From: Pandoraea faecigallinarum | GTDB lineage: Bacteria > Pseudomonadota > Gammaproteobacteria > Burkholderiales > Burkholderiaceae | NCBI RefSeq assembly: GCF_001029105.3 | Contig: NZ_CP011807.3 | Span: 248,001 to 312,000 of the forward strand | DNA length: 64,000 bases | Direction: 5' to 3' | Notes under the pieces: model-generated | What the model saw: the letters and a program-made list of their open reading frames with translations, nothing else | Told to the model about the DNA's origin: nothing | Databases searched by the model: none | Shown: positions 7,999 to 16,894 of the stretch, in pieces | Layout of the letters: every line of letters begins with the position of its first letter | How positions within the stretch are numbered: position 1 is the stretch's first letter | Translations under genes and position numbers: made by a program

Positions 7999-9627
7999 AT
8001 GAAAGACAGCCGAGAACTGCGTGCCGGACGAAGCGCCGGCACTTCCCAAGCCCTCACCGTGCGTGAGGTGGTCATCGATCTGATGCGGCGCCACGGCATG
8101 ACGAAGGTGTTCGCGAATCCCGGCTCCACGGAGTTGCCCCTGTTTCGCGATTTCCCTGAGGACTTTGCGTATGTGCTGGGGTTGCAGGAGGCCGTCGTCG
8201 TCGGCATGGCGGACGGCTACGCGCAGGCCACCGGCAATGCGGCGTTCGTCAATCTGCATTCGGCTGCCGGTGTCGGCAACGCCATGGGCAACCTCTTCAC
8301 GGCATACAAGAATCAGACACCGCTTATCGTGACGGCCGGTCAGCAGGCGCGCTCCATCCTCCCGTTCGATCCGTTCCTCGCGTCCGTGCGCGCCACCGAG
8401 CTGCCGCAGCCCTACGTCAAGTTCAGTCTCGAACCCGCACGCGCGGAGGACGTGCCCCTCGCCCTGGCCCGCGCGTATCACATCGCCATGCAGGAGCCGA
8501 AAGGGCCTGTCTTCGTGTCGATTCCGGTGGACGACTGGGATCGTCCCGCCGAGCCGGTGCCGCCACGTCAGGTGAGCACACGCGTGCAGGCTGATCCCGC
8601 GGCGCTCGCCTCACTGGCGGCCGCGCTCGACGCGTGCGAGCGTCCCGCGTTCGTCGTCGGGTCCTCGATCGACCGGGCAGGCGCTTTCGACGCGGTGATC
8701 GCACTGGCCGAGCGCCACAACGCGCGTGTCTTCACCGCACCGATGTGCGCCCGCTGTGCGTTCCCGGAAGACCATCGCCTGTTCGCAGGCTTTCTGCCGC
8801 CGATGCGCGAGAAGATCGTCGGCCTGCTTGGCGGACACGATCTGATCCTCGTGCTCGGCGCGCCCGCTTTCACGTATCACGTGGAAGGCGCCGGGCCGCA
8901 CGTGCCCGAAGGCGCATCGCTGTTTCAACTGGTCGAGGACCCGGGTGTCGCGGCATGGACTCCGGGCGGCGCCTCGGTCGTCGGTAATGTGCGCCTCGGT
9001 GTCGAGGCATTGCTCGCGCGCGAGGTGCCGAACGAGCGCGATGCGCCGCCGTCGCGCACCGCGCCGCCGGTGGCGGCACCCAACGCGCCGGGCGAGCCGA
9101 TGACGACGGCGTTCGCCCTGCAAACGCTGGCCGAGGTGCGCGACGCGCACGACATCGTCGTGGAAGAGGCGCCGAGCGCGCGCCCGGTCATGCAGCAATA
9201 CCTGCCGTTCACGCAAGCCGGCACGTTCTACACGATGAACAGCGGCGGACTGGGCTATTCGATGCCCGCGGCCGTCGGTGTTGCGATGGCCAATCCGGGG
9301 CGCCGCGTTATCGGCCTGATCGGCGACGGTTCCGCGATGTATTCGATTCAGGCGTTGTGGAGCGCCGCGCAGGCCCGTTTGCCGATAACGTTCGTAATCC
9401 TGAACAACCGCCGTTACGCCGCCTTGCAGGATTTCGCGCCGTCGTTCGGGTTCGGGCCTAAAGATCCGGTGCAGGGCACCGATCTGCCCGATCTGGATTT
9501 CGTGCGCATGGCCCAGGGGATGGGCGTGAAAGCGCAGCGTATCGAGCAGGGCAGCGCGTTGCGCGACGCTTTGTCGCAAGCCATTGCCAGCGGCGAGACG
9601 CGTCTCGTCGAACTCGTGGTGGCATGA
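7999..9627 (+). CDS. mdlC: Benzoylformate decarboxylase-type ThDP enzyme
   Basis: Thiamin-diphosphate enzyme that would decarboxylate an aroylformate (phenylglyoxylate) to the aromatic aldehyde. 542 residues, close to P. putida MdlC (528). Catalytic positions known from MdlC are present: Ser in NPGSTELPLF, Glu in LQEAVVVGMADG, His in NLHSAAGVGNAMG and the second His in FTYHVEG. The C-terminal ThDP motif runs from GDGSAMYS to NNRRYAAL. A 16-residue N-terminal extension precedes the fold. The aldehyde dehydrogenase starts 66 bases on, so the aldehyde would be oxidised at once. A methoxylated substrate such as vanilloylformate is suggested by the nearby vanAB but not shown. Confidence 0.88.
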   Translation: MKDSRELRAGRSAGTSQALTVREVVIDLMRRHGMTKVFANPGSTELPLFRDFPEDFAYVLGLQEAVVVGMADGYAQATGNAAFVNLHSAAGVGNAMGNLFTAYKNQTPLIVTAGQQARSILPFDPFLASVRATELPQPYVKFSLEPARAEDVPLALARAYHIAMQEPKGPVFVSIPVDDWDRPAEPVPPRQVSTRVQADPAALASLAAALDACERPAFVVGSSIDRAGAFDAVIALAERHNARVFTAPMCARCAFPEDHRLFAGFLPPMREKIVGLLGGHDLILVLGAPAFTYHVEGAGPHVPEGASLFQLVEDPGVAAWTPGGASVVGNVRLGVEALLAREVPNERDAPPSRTAPPVAAPNAPGEPMTTAFALQTLAEVRDAHDIVVEEAPSARPVMQQYLPFTQAGTFYTMNSGGLGYSMPAAVGVAMANPGRRVIGLIGDGSAMYSIQALWSAAQARLPITFVILNNRRYAALQDFAPSFGFGPKDPVQGTDLPDLDFVRMAQGMGVKAQRIEQGSALRDALSQAIASGETRLVELVVA

Positions 9628-9693
9628 TGCCCGGCGCACCTCGCGCGTGCATGCCGTTGCGAGCCGCACCATCGAACAAGGAGACGTAAACCG

Positions 9694-11163
9694 ATGTCAG
9701 TCCAACAAGATCCCCGGGCCCTCACCATGCTCATCGCGGGTAAGCGTGTCGGCGCAACCGGCGGCGGCACTTTCGAACGACGCAATCCGCTTGACGGCGA
9801 AGTGGCCTCCCGCGCACCCGCTGCGAGCGCCGACGATGCGCGCGCTGCCGTGCGCGCGGCATGGAACGCCTTCCCGGCATGGTCGAATACCGGACCGGGC
9901 GAGCGTCGTGCGCTGTTGATGACCGCCGCCGACCGGCTGGAAGCCAGGGGCGGGCAGTTTCAGGCCGCGATGGCTGCGGAGACGGGCGCGTCCGGCCAGT
10001 GGGCCGGCTTCAACGTTCATCTGGCCGCGCAGGGCCTGCGCGAAGCCGCCGCGATGACGACGCAGATCGCCGGTGAAGTCATTCCCTCGGACGTGCCCGG
10101 CAGCCTTGCGATGGGAGTGCGTCAGGCCGCCGGCGTCGTGCTCGGCATTGCGCCGTGGAACGCCCCGGTCATTCTCGGCGTGCGGGCGCTGGCGTTGCCG
10201 CTGGCATGCGGCAACACGGTCGTTTTCAAAGGCTCGGAGTTGTGTCCCGCCACGCACGGCCTGATCGCCGACGCACTGGAGGAAGCCGGCCTGCCGCCAG
10301 GCGTCGTGAACTTCATCACTAACGCCCCTGAGGACGCCGGGGCCATCGTCGCAGCGCTGATTGCCGAACCGGCGGTGCGCCGCGTGAACTTCACCGGCTC
10401 CACGCGCGTTGGCCAGATCATCGCTGGCCTGTGCGCGGAGCATCTCAAACCGGCCGTGCTGGAATTGGGCGGCAAAGCGCCCTGCCTCGTGCTGGACGAC
10501 GCCGATCTCGACGACGCCGTGAACGGCGTGGCGTTCGGCGCCTTCGCCAACTCGGGCCAGATCTGCATGTCCACCGAGCGCATCGTCGTGGCCGAATCGA
10601 TTGCCGATGCATTCGTCGAGAAGCTCGCCGCCAAGGCACGCGCGCTGCCCCTGGGCGATCCGCGCAACGGGCCCGTCGTGCTCGGTTCGGTCATCGACAT
10701 GTCGACGGTCGAGCGCTGCAATGCCCTGATCGACGACGCGCTCGCCAAAGGCGCGACGCTGCTGTGCGGCGGCCGTGCCGAGACCACGCTGATGCCTGCG
10801 ACGCTGCTCGATCACGTCACGCCCGCGATGAAGATCTACACGGAGGAGTCGTTCGGTCCGGTCAAGGGCATCGTGCGCGTGAGGGACGACGAGGCCGCCA
10901 TCGCGTGCGCCAACGACAACGCTTACGGCCTGTCGTGCGCGGTGTTCAGCCGCGACCTTGCACGGGCAATGGGCGTGGCCAGACGCATCGAGTCGGGCAT
11001 CTGCCACATCAACGGCCCCACCGTGCACGACGAGGCACAGATGCCGTTCGGCGGCGTGAAGTCGAGCGGTTGGGGGCGTTTCGGCGGCAAGGCCGGCGTT
11101 CACGAATTCACCGATCTGCGCTGGGTGACGGTGCAGACCAGTGTGCGGCATTACCCGTTCTGA
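9694..11163 (+). CDS. Aromatic aldehyde dehydrogenase (vanillin/benzaldehyde dehydrogenase type)
   Basis: NAD(P)-dependent oxidation of an aromatic aldehyde to its acid. 489 residues. Catalytic Cys lies in FANSGQICMSTER and the general-base Glu in VLELGGKAPCL; GIAPWNAPVILGVRAL and VNFTGSTRVG form the cofactor site; the C-terminus carries FGGVKSSGWGRFGGKAG. The sequence style is that of the salicylaldehyde/vanillin dehydrogenase group. The ATG has a good AAGGAGACG site. It sits between the decarboxylase and an MHS transporter on the same strand, giving an uptake, decarboxylation and oxidation unit. Confidence 0.88.
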   Translation: MSVQQDPRALTMLIAGKRVGATGGGTFERRNPLDGEVASRAPAASADDARAAVRAAWNAFPAWSNTGPGERRALLMTAADRLEARGGQFQAAMAAETGASGQWAGFNVHLAAQGLREAAAMTTQIAGEVIPSDVPGSLAMGVRQAAGVVLGIAPWNAPVILGVRALALPLACGNTVVFKGSELCPATHGLIADALEEAGLPPGVVNFITNAPEDAGAIVAALIAEPAVRRVNFTGSTRVGQIIAGLCAEHLKPAVLELGGKAPCLVLDDADLDDAVNGVAFGAFANSGQICMSTERIVVAESIADAFVEKLAAKARALPLGDPRNGPVVLGSVIDMSTVERCNALIDDALAKGATLLCGGRAETTLMPATLLDHVTPAMKIYTEESFGPVKGIVRVRDDEAAIACANDNAYGLSCAVFSRDLARAMGVARRIESGICHINGPTVHDEAQMPFGGVKSSGWGRFGGKAGVHEFTDLRWVTVQTSVRHYPF

Positions 11164-11234
11164 GTTCCTAATCCACCCAACCGCCGCAGCCGGATCCGAA
11201 TGGACGCCGGAATAGACGGCCGGAGGAGACAATC

Positions 11235-12599
11235 GTGTCACAACAGTTCGAAACCGCCCCTGCGGGGGCGCGTGCTGCAACGTCGGGCGTACCCGGCACC
11301 TCATCCAACGCGACCGGCGCGCCGGCGGCGGGCGCACCGAACTTCGGTCGCGTCGTTGCCGCCAGTTGCTTCGGCACCGCCATCGAGTGGTACGACTTTT
11401 TCGTCTACGGCTTTCTCGCGCCCATCGTGTTCGACCGGCTGTTCTTCCCGCAACTCGACGCGATGACCGGCATGATCGCCGTGTTCGCGACGTTCGCCGT
11501 GGGCTTCGTCGCGCGTCCCGTCGGCGGCATCGTCTTCGGTCACTTCGGCGACCGCATCGGCCGCAAGTCGATTCTGTTGTTCACCCTGATCCTCATGGGC
11601 GTGGCGACCACACTCATCGGCCTGTTACCGACGTACGCCATGGTCGGCATGTGGGCGCCGACCATGCTCGTGACGCTGCGCTTCATTCAGGGTTTCGCCC
11701 TCGGCGGCGAGTCCGTCGGTGGCCTGCTGATGACGGTCGAAGGCGCGCCTGCGCACCTGCGCGGCCTGTTCGGCGGGTTGATTCAGGCGGCGGGTCCGAC
11801 TTCCATCGTCGGCGCGTCGCTCGCCATCGCGCTGATTACGCGCCTGCCGGAAGACGACCTGTTGACGTGGGGCTGGCGTCTGCCGTTTCTCGTGAGCCTG
11901 CTGCTCGTGGCGCTGGGGACTTACGTGCGCCTGAAGGTGGAGGAGTCGCCGAGCTTCAAGGCGGCGGAGCAGCATCGCGACATCGCCAAGGTACCGGTGG
12001 CCGAAGTGCTTACGCATTACTGGCGCCCGACGCTCGTCACCTTCTTCATCTGCCTGGCCGAGACGAGCTTCTTCTATCTGGTGGCGATCTTCTCGCTCTC
12101 GTACGGCACGAAGACGCTCGGCCTGCCGCGCAACGTGATGGCCGACGGCGTGCTGTACGCCAACCTTCTGGCCATGCTCACGATTCCGGCGTTCGGTATG
12201 CTCTCCGACAAGCTGGGACGCCGGCCGATGTTCCTCATGGGGCTTGCGGCCACGGCGCTGTTCATCTATCCGTTCTTCCTCATGATGGGCAGCCGGGAGA
12301 CGGCGTTCGTCGTGCTCGCCATCGTGATCGGCGCGGGCGTGATTCATCCGATGATGTTCGGTCCGGAAGGCAGCTTCTTCTCGGAGTTGTTCGACACGCG
12401 GGTGCGCTTCTCGGGCGTGTCGCTGGGCAAGCAGATCGGCACCGTGATGGGCGGGGGGCTCGCGCCGATGATCGCCGCGAGCCTGCTGGCATGGAGTCAC
12501 GGCCGGATCTGGCCGGTGATCGTCTACTTCCTCGTGCTCGCGGCGATGGCGCTGATCTCGACGGTGCTGGTGCGCGAGACGCGCCATCGGGCGATGTAA
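11235..12599 (+). CDS. MHS-family (metabolite:H+ symporter) MFS transporter
   Basis: 454 residues, 12 predicted membrane helices in the inner membrane. The first helix begins GTAIEWYDFFVYGFLAP, the hallmark of the MHS (ShiA/KgtP) branch. The loop after helix 2 is GHFGDRIGRKS, and the second half has SDKLGRRPMF. The GTG start is supported by GGAGGAGA. The N-terminal 36 residues are Ala/Pro/Gly-rich and probably cytoplasmic. Its place after the decarboxylase and aldehyde dehydrogenase makes import of their aromatic keto acid or acid substrate likely. The exact substrate is unknown. Confidence 0.85.
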   Translation: MSQQFETAPAGARAATSGVPGTSSNATGAPAAGAPNFGRVVAASCFGTAIEWYDFFVYGFLAPIVFDRLFFPQLDAMTGMIAVFATFAVGFVARPVGGIVFGHFGDRIGRKSILLFTLILMGVATTLIGLLPTYAMVGMWAPTMLVTLRFIQGFALGGESVGGLLMTVEGAPAHLRGLFGGLIQAAGPTSIVGASLAIALITRLPEDDLLTWGWRLPFLVSLLLVALGTYVRLKVEESPSFKAAEQHRDIAKVPVAEVLTHYWRPTLVTFFICLAETSFFYLVAIFSLSYGTKTLGLPRNVMADGVLYANLLAMLTIPAFGMLSDKLGRRPMFLMGLAATALFIYPFFLMMGSRETAFVVLAIVIGAGVIHPMMFGPEGSFFSELFDTRVRFSGVSLGKQIGTVMGGGLAPMIAASLLAWSHGRIWPVIVYFLVLAAMALISTVLVRETRHRAM

Positions 12600-12626
12600 C
12601 GGGCACGCCGGACGTCGATGCAAACG

Positions 12627-12660
12627 AACAGCCCCGCTCGCGATGCGATGCGGGGCTGTT
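12627..12660. terminator. Hairpin between convergent transporter and vanB genes
   Basis: AACAGCCCCG (12627-12636) pairs with CGGGGCTGTT (12651-12660) around a 14-base loop. No long T-run follows on either strand. Its place between two converging genes suggests a shared terminator. Confidence 0.6.
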
Positions 12661-12713
12661 GGCTTGGGGTGCCGCTGCCGGTGCCGCCGGCGTTCATGCG
12701 GCCACGACGTCGG

Positions 12714-13664
12714 TCAGAGATCGAGCACCAGCATGGGCGACTTGCTGCGCGAGCAGCAGGGCAGGATCTGGTCGTTGGCGGCACGCTCGTCGTCGGTGAG
12801 GTAGACGTCGCGGTGATCCGGCGTGCCGTCCACGACGCGTGTGAGACAGGTGCCGCACACGCCCTGTTCGCACGACATCTGCACTTCGACCCCCTGTGCC
12901 GCCAATGCCGCAACGATGGTCTCGCCTGCCTTCACGTCGATCACGCGTCCGCTCGAATGCAGCTTCACCTGAAACGGCCTGTCGCCGTCGCCTTCGGCAT
13001 TCGCCTGCGCGGGCGCGGCGAAGTACTCGCGATGCACATTGCCTTCGGGCCATTGCGCGGCGTTCGCACGTGCAAGCACGGCTTCGATGAACCCGGCCGG
13101 ACCGCAGACGTACAGATGCCTGCCGCCGGACGGCTGCGCGAGGATGGCGTCCAGATCGGCACGCGGGCCTTCGCTGTCGTAGTACAGACGTGTCTTCGCG
13201 GCGATGTCCTCGCGGGCGAAGCGATCACGGAATGCGGTGCGCGCCGGTTCGCGCGTGCAGTAATGCACTTCGAACGACGCGCCGCCCGCCGCCAGCGCCT
13301 CGGCCATGCAAAGGATCGGGGTGACGCCGATGCCGCCCGCGAGCAGGATGCTGTGCGTCGCCTGCGCCGCGAGCGGGAAGTGATTGCGCGGTGCGCTGAT
13401 CTCGATCTCGGCGCCGAGCGCGAGCGCATGCATGCCTGCGGAGCCGCCACGCGATTGCGGGTCGCGCAGCACGCCCAGGCAGTAGCGATGCGTCTCGCCC
13501 GGGGCGTTGCACAGCGAATATTGCCGGACGAGACCGTCGGCCACGTGCACGTCGATGTGGGCGCCGGCGGTGAAGGCGGGCAGCGCGCTGCCGTCGACAC
13601 TCACCAGTTCGAATTCGCAGATGTCGGTGGCGACATTGCGCTTGCTCGCCAGCCGGACTTTCAT
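12714..13664 (-). CDS. vanB: Vanillate O-demethylase oxidoreductase subunit VanB
   Basis: Reductase partner of VanA; moves electrons from NAD(P)H through a flavin and a [2Fe-2S] centre. 316 residues. The N-terminal part is the FNR-like flavin/NAD domain (RQYSLCNAP for flavin, LAGGIGVTPILCMAEAL for nucleotide). The C-terminal ferredoxin domain has the C-x4-C-x2-C cluster CEQGVCGTC and the fourth Cys in QILPCCSRS. The start overlaps the vanA stop by four bases (ATGA). Third gene of vanR-vanA-vanB on the minus strand. Confidence 0.95.
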   Translation of the reverse strand: MKVRLASKRNVATDICEFELVSVDGSALPAFTAGAHIDVHVADGLVRQYSLCNAPGETHRYCLGVLRDPQSRGGSAGMHALALGAEIEISAPRNHFPLAAQATHSILLAGGIGVTPILCMAEALAAGGASFEVHYCTREPARTAFRDRFAREDIAAKTRLYYDSEGPRADLDAILAQPSGGRHLYVCGPAGFIEAVLARANAAQWPEGNVHREYFAAPAQANAEGDGDRPFQVKLHSSGRVIDVKAGETIVAALAAQGVEVQMSCEQGVCGTCLTRVVDGTPDHRDVYLTDDERAANDQILPCCSRSKSPMLVLDL

Positions 13665-14722
13665 GCCGCGTTCTCCACACCGCCCGTTACCGCGCCCGCG
13701 CGCTCCGCGTCGATCAGACGGTCGAGCACCTTGCGCGACTGCACCCCGCCCGCGTCGATATTGAGTTTCAGGATCTTCTTGTCCGGGTATGCCGAAAGGT
13801 TGCGTTGCTGCGCTTCGAGCACCTCCTGGTCCTCGGCGAAAATGCCGCCCTGGCCGCGCTTGATCGCGGCGGTCAGCTCGGCATCCTGCGGCTTGAAGTT
13901 GCGTGCCATGCCCCAGAAGTACCAGATCGATTCGTCGGTTTCCGGCGTGATGAAGTCGACCACGATGCTGCCGGCCTTCTTGTCCGCGGGGGCGTCGTAA
14001 CCACCATGCCCCGCGTGTGCGACGCCCACTTCGATCATCACATGGCTCGGCGGCGTGAAACGGCAGATCTGCCAACGATCGCACGGCACCTGATCGTCCA
14101 GACCGTTCGCGCGCAGCGCGCTCGCCCAGAACGGCGGTGCCTTGATGTTCTCCATGTGGCGTGCCGTGATGACCATGTCGCCTTCGACGATTGTCTTCGG
14201 CGGCGCCTCTTCGATCTCCTCCTGACCGATGCTGGTGGCGTGCACGTAGGTCTCGTGCGTGAGGTCCATGAGGTTATCGATCATCAGGCGATAGTCGCAT
14301 TTGATGTGATACAGCCCGCCGCCGTACGCCCACTTGTCGCTGACCGCCCATTCCAGATGCGGGATCTCGTCGGGGTTCGCGAGGGCGGCGTCGCCCGGCC
14401 AGACCCAGACGAAGCCGTAGCGCTCGACGCACGGGAACGCGCGCGTCTTCGGGAAGCCGCCCACACGCTGGCCGACCATCTTCGTGCACTTGCCGCCGCC
14501 GTCCACGGTCAGGCCGTGGTAACCGCACACGAGGTGGCCGTCCTTCACGAAGCCGAGCGAGAGTGCGGCGCCGCGATGCGGGCAGAAGTCTTCGAGCGCG
14601 GCGGCGTTGCCGTTGCCGTCGCGGAAGAACACCATCGCTTCGTTGCAAATCTTGCGGCCCAACGGCTTCTCGGCGAACTCGTCCGGCGTGCAGGCGACGT
14701 ACCAGGTATTTTTGAGGAACAT
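13661..14722 (-). CDS. vanA: Vanillate O-demethylase oxygenase subunit VanA
   Basis: Rieske non-haem iron oxygenase that removes the methyl of vanillate (to protocatechuate plus formaldehyde); relatives also accept syringate or other methoxybenzoates. 353 residues. The Rieske ligands are in CPHRGAALSLGF and LVCGYHGL. The mononuclear iron site is in NLMDLTHETYVHATS. The whole protein reads like known Pseudomonas VanA, including the N-terminal NTWYVACTPDE. A strong AAGGAG site precedes the ATG. The 90 bases before it, up to the vanR stop, hold no clear gene. No formaldehyde-handling gene is seen nearby. Confidence 0.95.
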   Translation of the reverse strand: MFLKNTWYVACTPDEFAEKPLGRKICNEAMVFFRDGNGNAAALEDFCPHRGAALSLGFVKDGHLVCGYHGLTVDGGGKCTKMVGQRVGGFPKTRAFPCVERYGFVWVWPGDAALANPDEIPHLEWAVSDKWAYGGGLYHIKCDYRLMIDNLMDLTHETYVHATSIGQEEIEEAPPKTIVEGDMVITARHMENIKAPPFWASALRANGLDDQVPCDRWQICRFTPPSHVMIEVGVAHAGHGGYDAPADKKAGSIVVDFITPETDESIWYFWGMARNFKPQDAELTAAIKRGQGGIFAEDQEVLEAQQRNLSAYPDKKILKLNIDAGGVQSRKVLDRLIDAERAGAVTGGVENAA

Positions 14723-14812
14723 GATCGTTTGTCTCCTTGGCGCACCTCGACAGGGGTATGGCGCGCTCTTGTTTCGGTGAAAATGGGGTTTCGTGAATGC
14801 CGGACGCGCACC

Positions 14813-15481
14813 TCAGAGCAGTTGCGCGCCCATGCTGTGTTCCTGCGTGACGATGTGCTCGCGGCACATGAATTCGGCGCGATCCGGCTGCCGTGCCGCA
14901 ATCGCCTCGACAATCGCGTGATGCTGCCGATGCGCGTAGGCGATGATGTCCGCGTACTGGCGCCGGTCCTCGTGGCCGAATGCGACCGTGCGCGGGGCGA
15001 CGAAAGGCACCAGATTGCAGCGCGCGATGAAGCCTTCGAGCAGCGGATTGCGCGCGCCGGTGACGAGCAGATCGTGAAAACGCGCATTGAGCGAGGCGTA
15101 ACCGATCTGCACTTCGGGTGTCATGGTGTGATCGACGAGCAGGGCGTCGCCCTCGGCCAGCAATTCGCGCAGTTGTGCGAGCAGCTCGGCACTCGCTCCC
15201 TTTTCGGCGAGAAGCCGGGCGGCATACCCTTCGAGCGCGCCGCGCAGGTGCAGCGCTTCGACGCTCTCCTCACGCGTGTGCGCCCGTACCGCATAGCCGC
15301 GCTGTCCGGCGCGCACCACGAGTCCTTCCTCCGCGAGTACCGGCAACGCCTGACGCACGGGCATGCGGGACACGCCCAGCTGTTCCGCCAGCTTGGCTTC
15401 GGCCAGCCGCTCGCCGGGCGCGAGTTCGCCCTTCAGGATCATTTCGCGCAGTTGGACCGTGGTCGGGGTGGGATGCAGCAT
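14813..15481 (-). CDS. vanR: VanR-type GntR/FCD regulator
   Basis: 222 residues. The N-terminal GntR winged helix is QLREMILKGELAPGERLAEAKLAEQLGVSRMPVRQAL; the C-terminal all-helical FCD ligand domain follows, with a His-rich metal/ligand pocket (LNARFHDLL, RQHHAIVEAI). The start at 15481 was chosen for its AGGAGACGC site; longer in-frame starts lack one. Caulobacter VanR is a vanillate-released repressor of vanAB, and the same role is inferred. Palindromes in the divergent region next to its start are likely targets, so it may govern both vanRAB and the ring-cleavage operon. Confidence 0.88.
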   Translation of the reverse strand: MLHPTPTTVQLREMILKGELAPGERLAEAKLAEQLGVSRMPVRQALPVLAEEGLVVRAGQRGYAVRAHTREESVEALHLRGALEGYAARLLAEKGASAELLAQLRELLAEGDALLVDHTMTPEVQIGYASLNARFHDLLVTGARNPLLEGFIARCNLVPFVAPRTVAFGHEDRRQYADIIAYAHRQHHAIVEAIAARQPDRAEFMCREHIVTQEHSMGAQLL

Positions 15482-15546
15482 GCGTCTCCTTTCGTTTCCT
15501 TTCATGCGCGTCGCGCAAGCGGGGCTTGGCGACATCGGCTTTTTTT

Positions 15547-15564
15547 ATTATGGGATCCCATAAT
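15547..15564. promoter_or_regulatory. VanR-like operator 1: 18-base perfect palindrome
   Basis: ATTATGGGATCCCATAAT is a perfect 18-base palindrome centred on GGATCC. From memory, Caulobacter VanR recognises an ATTGGATCCAAT-type site, which shares the GGATCC core. It lies 66 bases from the vanR start and about 130 bases from the dioxygenase start. Confidence 0.7.
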
Positions 15565-15601
15565 TCGTAAACGCATTGGTAAATACCCTTGTTTATGCCG
15601 A

Positions 15602-15617
15602 TATGGGATCCCGGATA
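15602..15617. promoter_or_regulatory. VanR-like operator 2: degenerate copy
   Basis: TATGGGATCCCGGATA shares the 11-base core TATGGGATCCC with operator 1, but its right half is degenerate. The centres of the two sites are about 53 bases apart (roughly five helical turns), which would suit looping or two overlapping promoters. Confidence 0.6.
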
Positions 15618-15694
15618 GACTCGGCGCTGCATAAATGCGGGCTGGTTCATTCGACGGCCCGGGCATGACAAGACAAGAGAAGGAGACTTTCAGC

Positions 15695-16537
15695 GTGGCA
15701 AAGATCATTGGCGGGATCGGCACATCGCATGTGCCGACCATCGGTGTGGCGTACGACAAGGGCAAGCAACAGGATCCCGCGTGGGCGCCGCTGTTCCAGG
15801 GCTACGAGCCCGTTGCGAAGTGGCTCGCCGAGAAGCAGGCCGACGTGCTGGTGTTCTTCTACAACGACCATGCGACCACGTTCTTCTTCGACATGTATCC
15901 GACGTTCGCTCTCGGTGTGGGCGAGTCGTTCCCGATTGCCGACGAAGGGGCGGGACTGCGTCCGCTGCCGCCGATTCGCGGCGACGTCGCCTTGCAGGCG
16001 CACATCGCCGAGTCGCTGGTGAACGACGAGTTCGACATCACCGTCTTCCAGGACAAACCGATCGATCACGGGTGTGCGTCGCCGCTGCCGCTGCTCTGGC
16101 CGCACAAGCCGGACTGGCCGGGCACGGTGGTGCCGATTGCCATCAACGTGCTGCAATATCCGCTGCCGACCGGGCGCCGTTGCTATCGCCTCGGACAAGC
16201 GGTGCGTCGTGCGATCGAGTCGTATCCGGAAGATCTGCGCGTCGTCGTGGTGGGCACGGGGGGGCTGTCGCACCAGATTCACGGCGAGCGTGCGGGCTAC
16301 AACGACGAAGCCTGGGATCGCGAGTTCCTGGAATTGCTTGAGCACGCGCCGGAGAAGCTGGCCGAACTCAGGCACGTGGATTATGTGGCGCGCGGCGGTG
16401 CCGAGAGCGTCGAACAAATCATGTGGCTGTCGATGCGCGGTGCAATGGGGCCGCGCATCAAGCGTCTGCATCTGAACTACTACCTCGCGACGACGACCGC
16501 CATGACCGTCGCGCTTTACGAGGAGGACGCCGCATGA
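15695..16537 (+). CDS. Extradiol dioxygenase, LigB-type catalytic subunit (protocatechuate 4,5- or gallate dioxygenase)
   Basis: Class III extradiol ring cleavage with non-haem Fe(II). 280 residues from a GTG with AAGGAG 9 bases upstream. Iron ligands expected from LigB are visible: His in GTSHVPTIG, His in FYNDHATTFFF, and a Glu within GAESVEQIMW; the catalytic His is in GTGGLSHQIHG. It overlaps the small LigA-like subunit by ATGA. The order large-then-small is the reverse of Sphingobium ligA-ligB and equals the domain order of fused gallate dioxygenases (GalA, DesB). With galBCD downstream and no ligC or ligI, gallate is a serious candidate substrate. The choice is not settled by sequence. 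Confidence 0.88.
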   Translation: MAKIIGGIGTSHVPTIGVAYDKGKQQDPAWAPLFQGYEPVAKWLAEKQADVLVFFYNDHATTFFFDMYPTFALGVGESFPIADEGAGLRPLPPIRGDVALQAHIAESLVNDEFDITVFQDKPIDHGCASPLPLLWPHKPDWPGTVVPIAINVLQYPLPTGRRCYRLGQAVRRAIESYPEDLRVVVVGTGGLSHQIHGERAGYNDEAWDREFLELLEHAPEKLAELRHVDYVARGGAESVEQIMWLSMRGAMGPRIKRLHLNYYLATTTAMTVALYEEDAA

Positions 16538-16893
16538 ATCCGCAACTCGACGGCATCGAAGCGATCACCGGCACTTACGCGTTCGATCTGCGCGTGAGCA
16601 ACCGTACCCTCAAGCTCAACCGCTTTTTCTGGCACATGATCCGCGCCGAGAATCGCGAGACGTTTCTGAACGACCCCGTCGCCGCGATGACGGCCGCGGG
16701 GCTCACCGTCGACGAGCAGGCGATGGTGCAGGCGCAGGACTGGCTTGGCCTCGTGCGCCACGGCGTGAACTTCTTCGTGCTGGAGAAGTTTGCACGTGTC
16801 GTGCGCAAGACCAACCTCGAAGTCTATGCCCTGATGCGCGGCGAGACGCTCGACGAGTTCATGGCCACGCGCCGCGTGCCGACCATGCGCTGA
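16534..16893 (+). CDS. Extradiol dioxygenase small subunit, LigA-type
   Basis: 119 residues, all-alpha LigA fold that caps the active site of the LigB-type subunit. Recognisable parts are NRFFWHMIRAENRETFLNDP and LVRHGVNFFVLEKFARV. The ATG overlaps the large subunit stop (ATGA) and has GAGGAGG before it. The two products total 399 residues, near the roughly 420 of fused GalA. It ends one base before the LysR gene starts, so the regulator is probably translated from the same message. Confidence 0.88.
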   Translation: MNPQLDGIEAITGTYAFDLRVSNRTLKLNRFFWHMIRAENRETFLNDPVAAMTAAGLTVDEQAMVQAQDWLGLVRHGVNFFVLEKFARVVRKTNLEVYALMRGETLDEFMATRRVPTMR

Positions 16894-16894
16894 C

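Noticed and set aside
9697..11337. A 546-codon minus-strand frame opposite the aldehyde dehydrogenase
   Set aside because: The sense gene is clear with its catalytic motifs; the antisense text is His/Arg/Gly-rich without known features.
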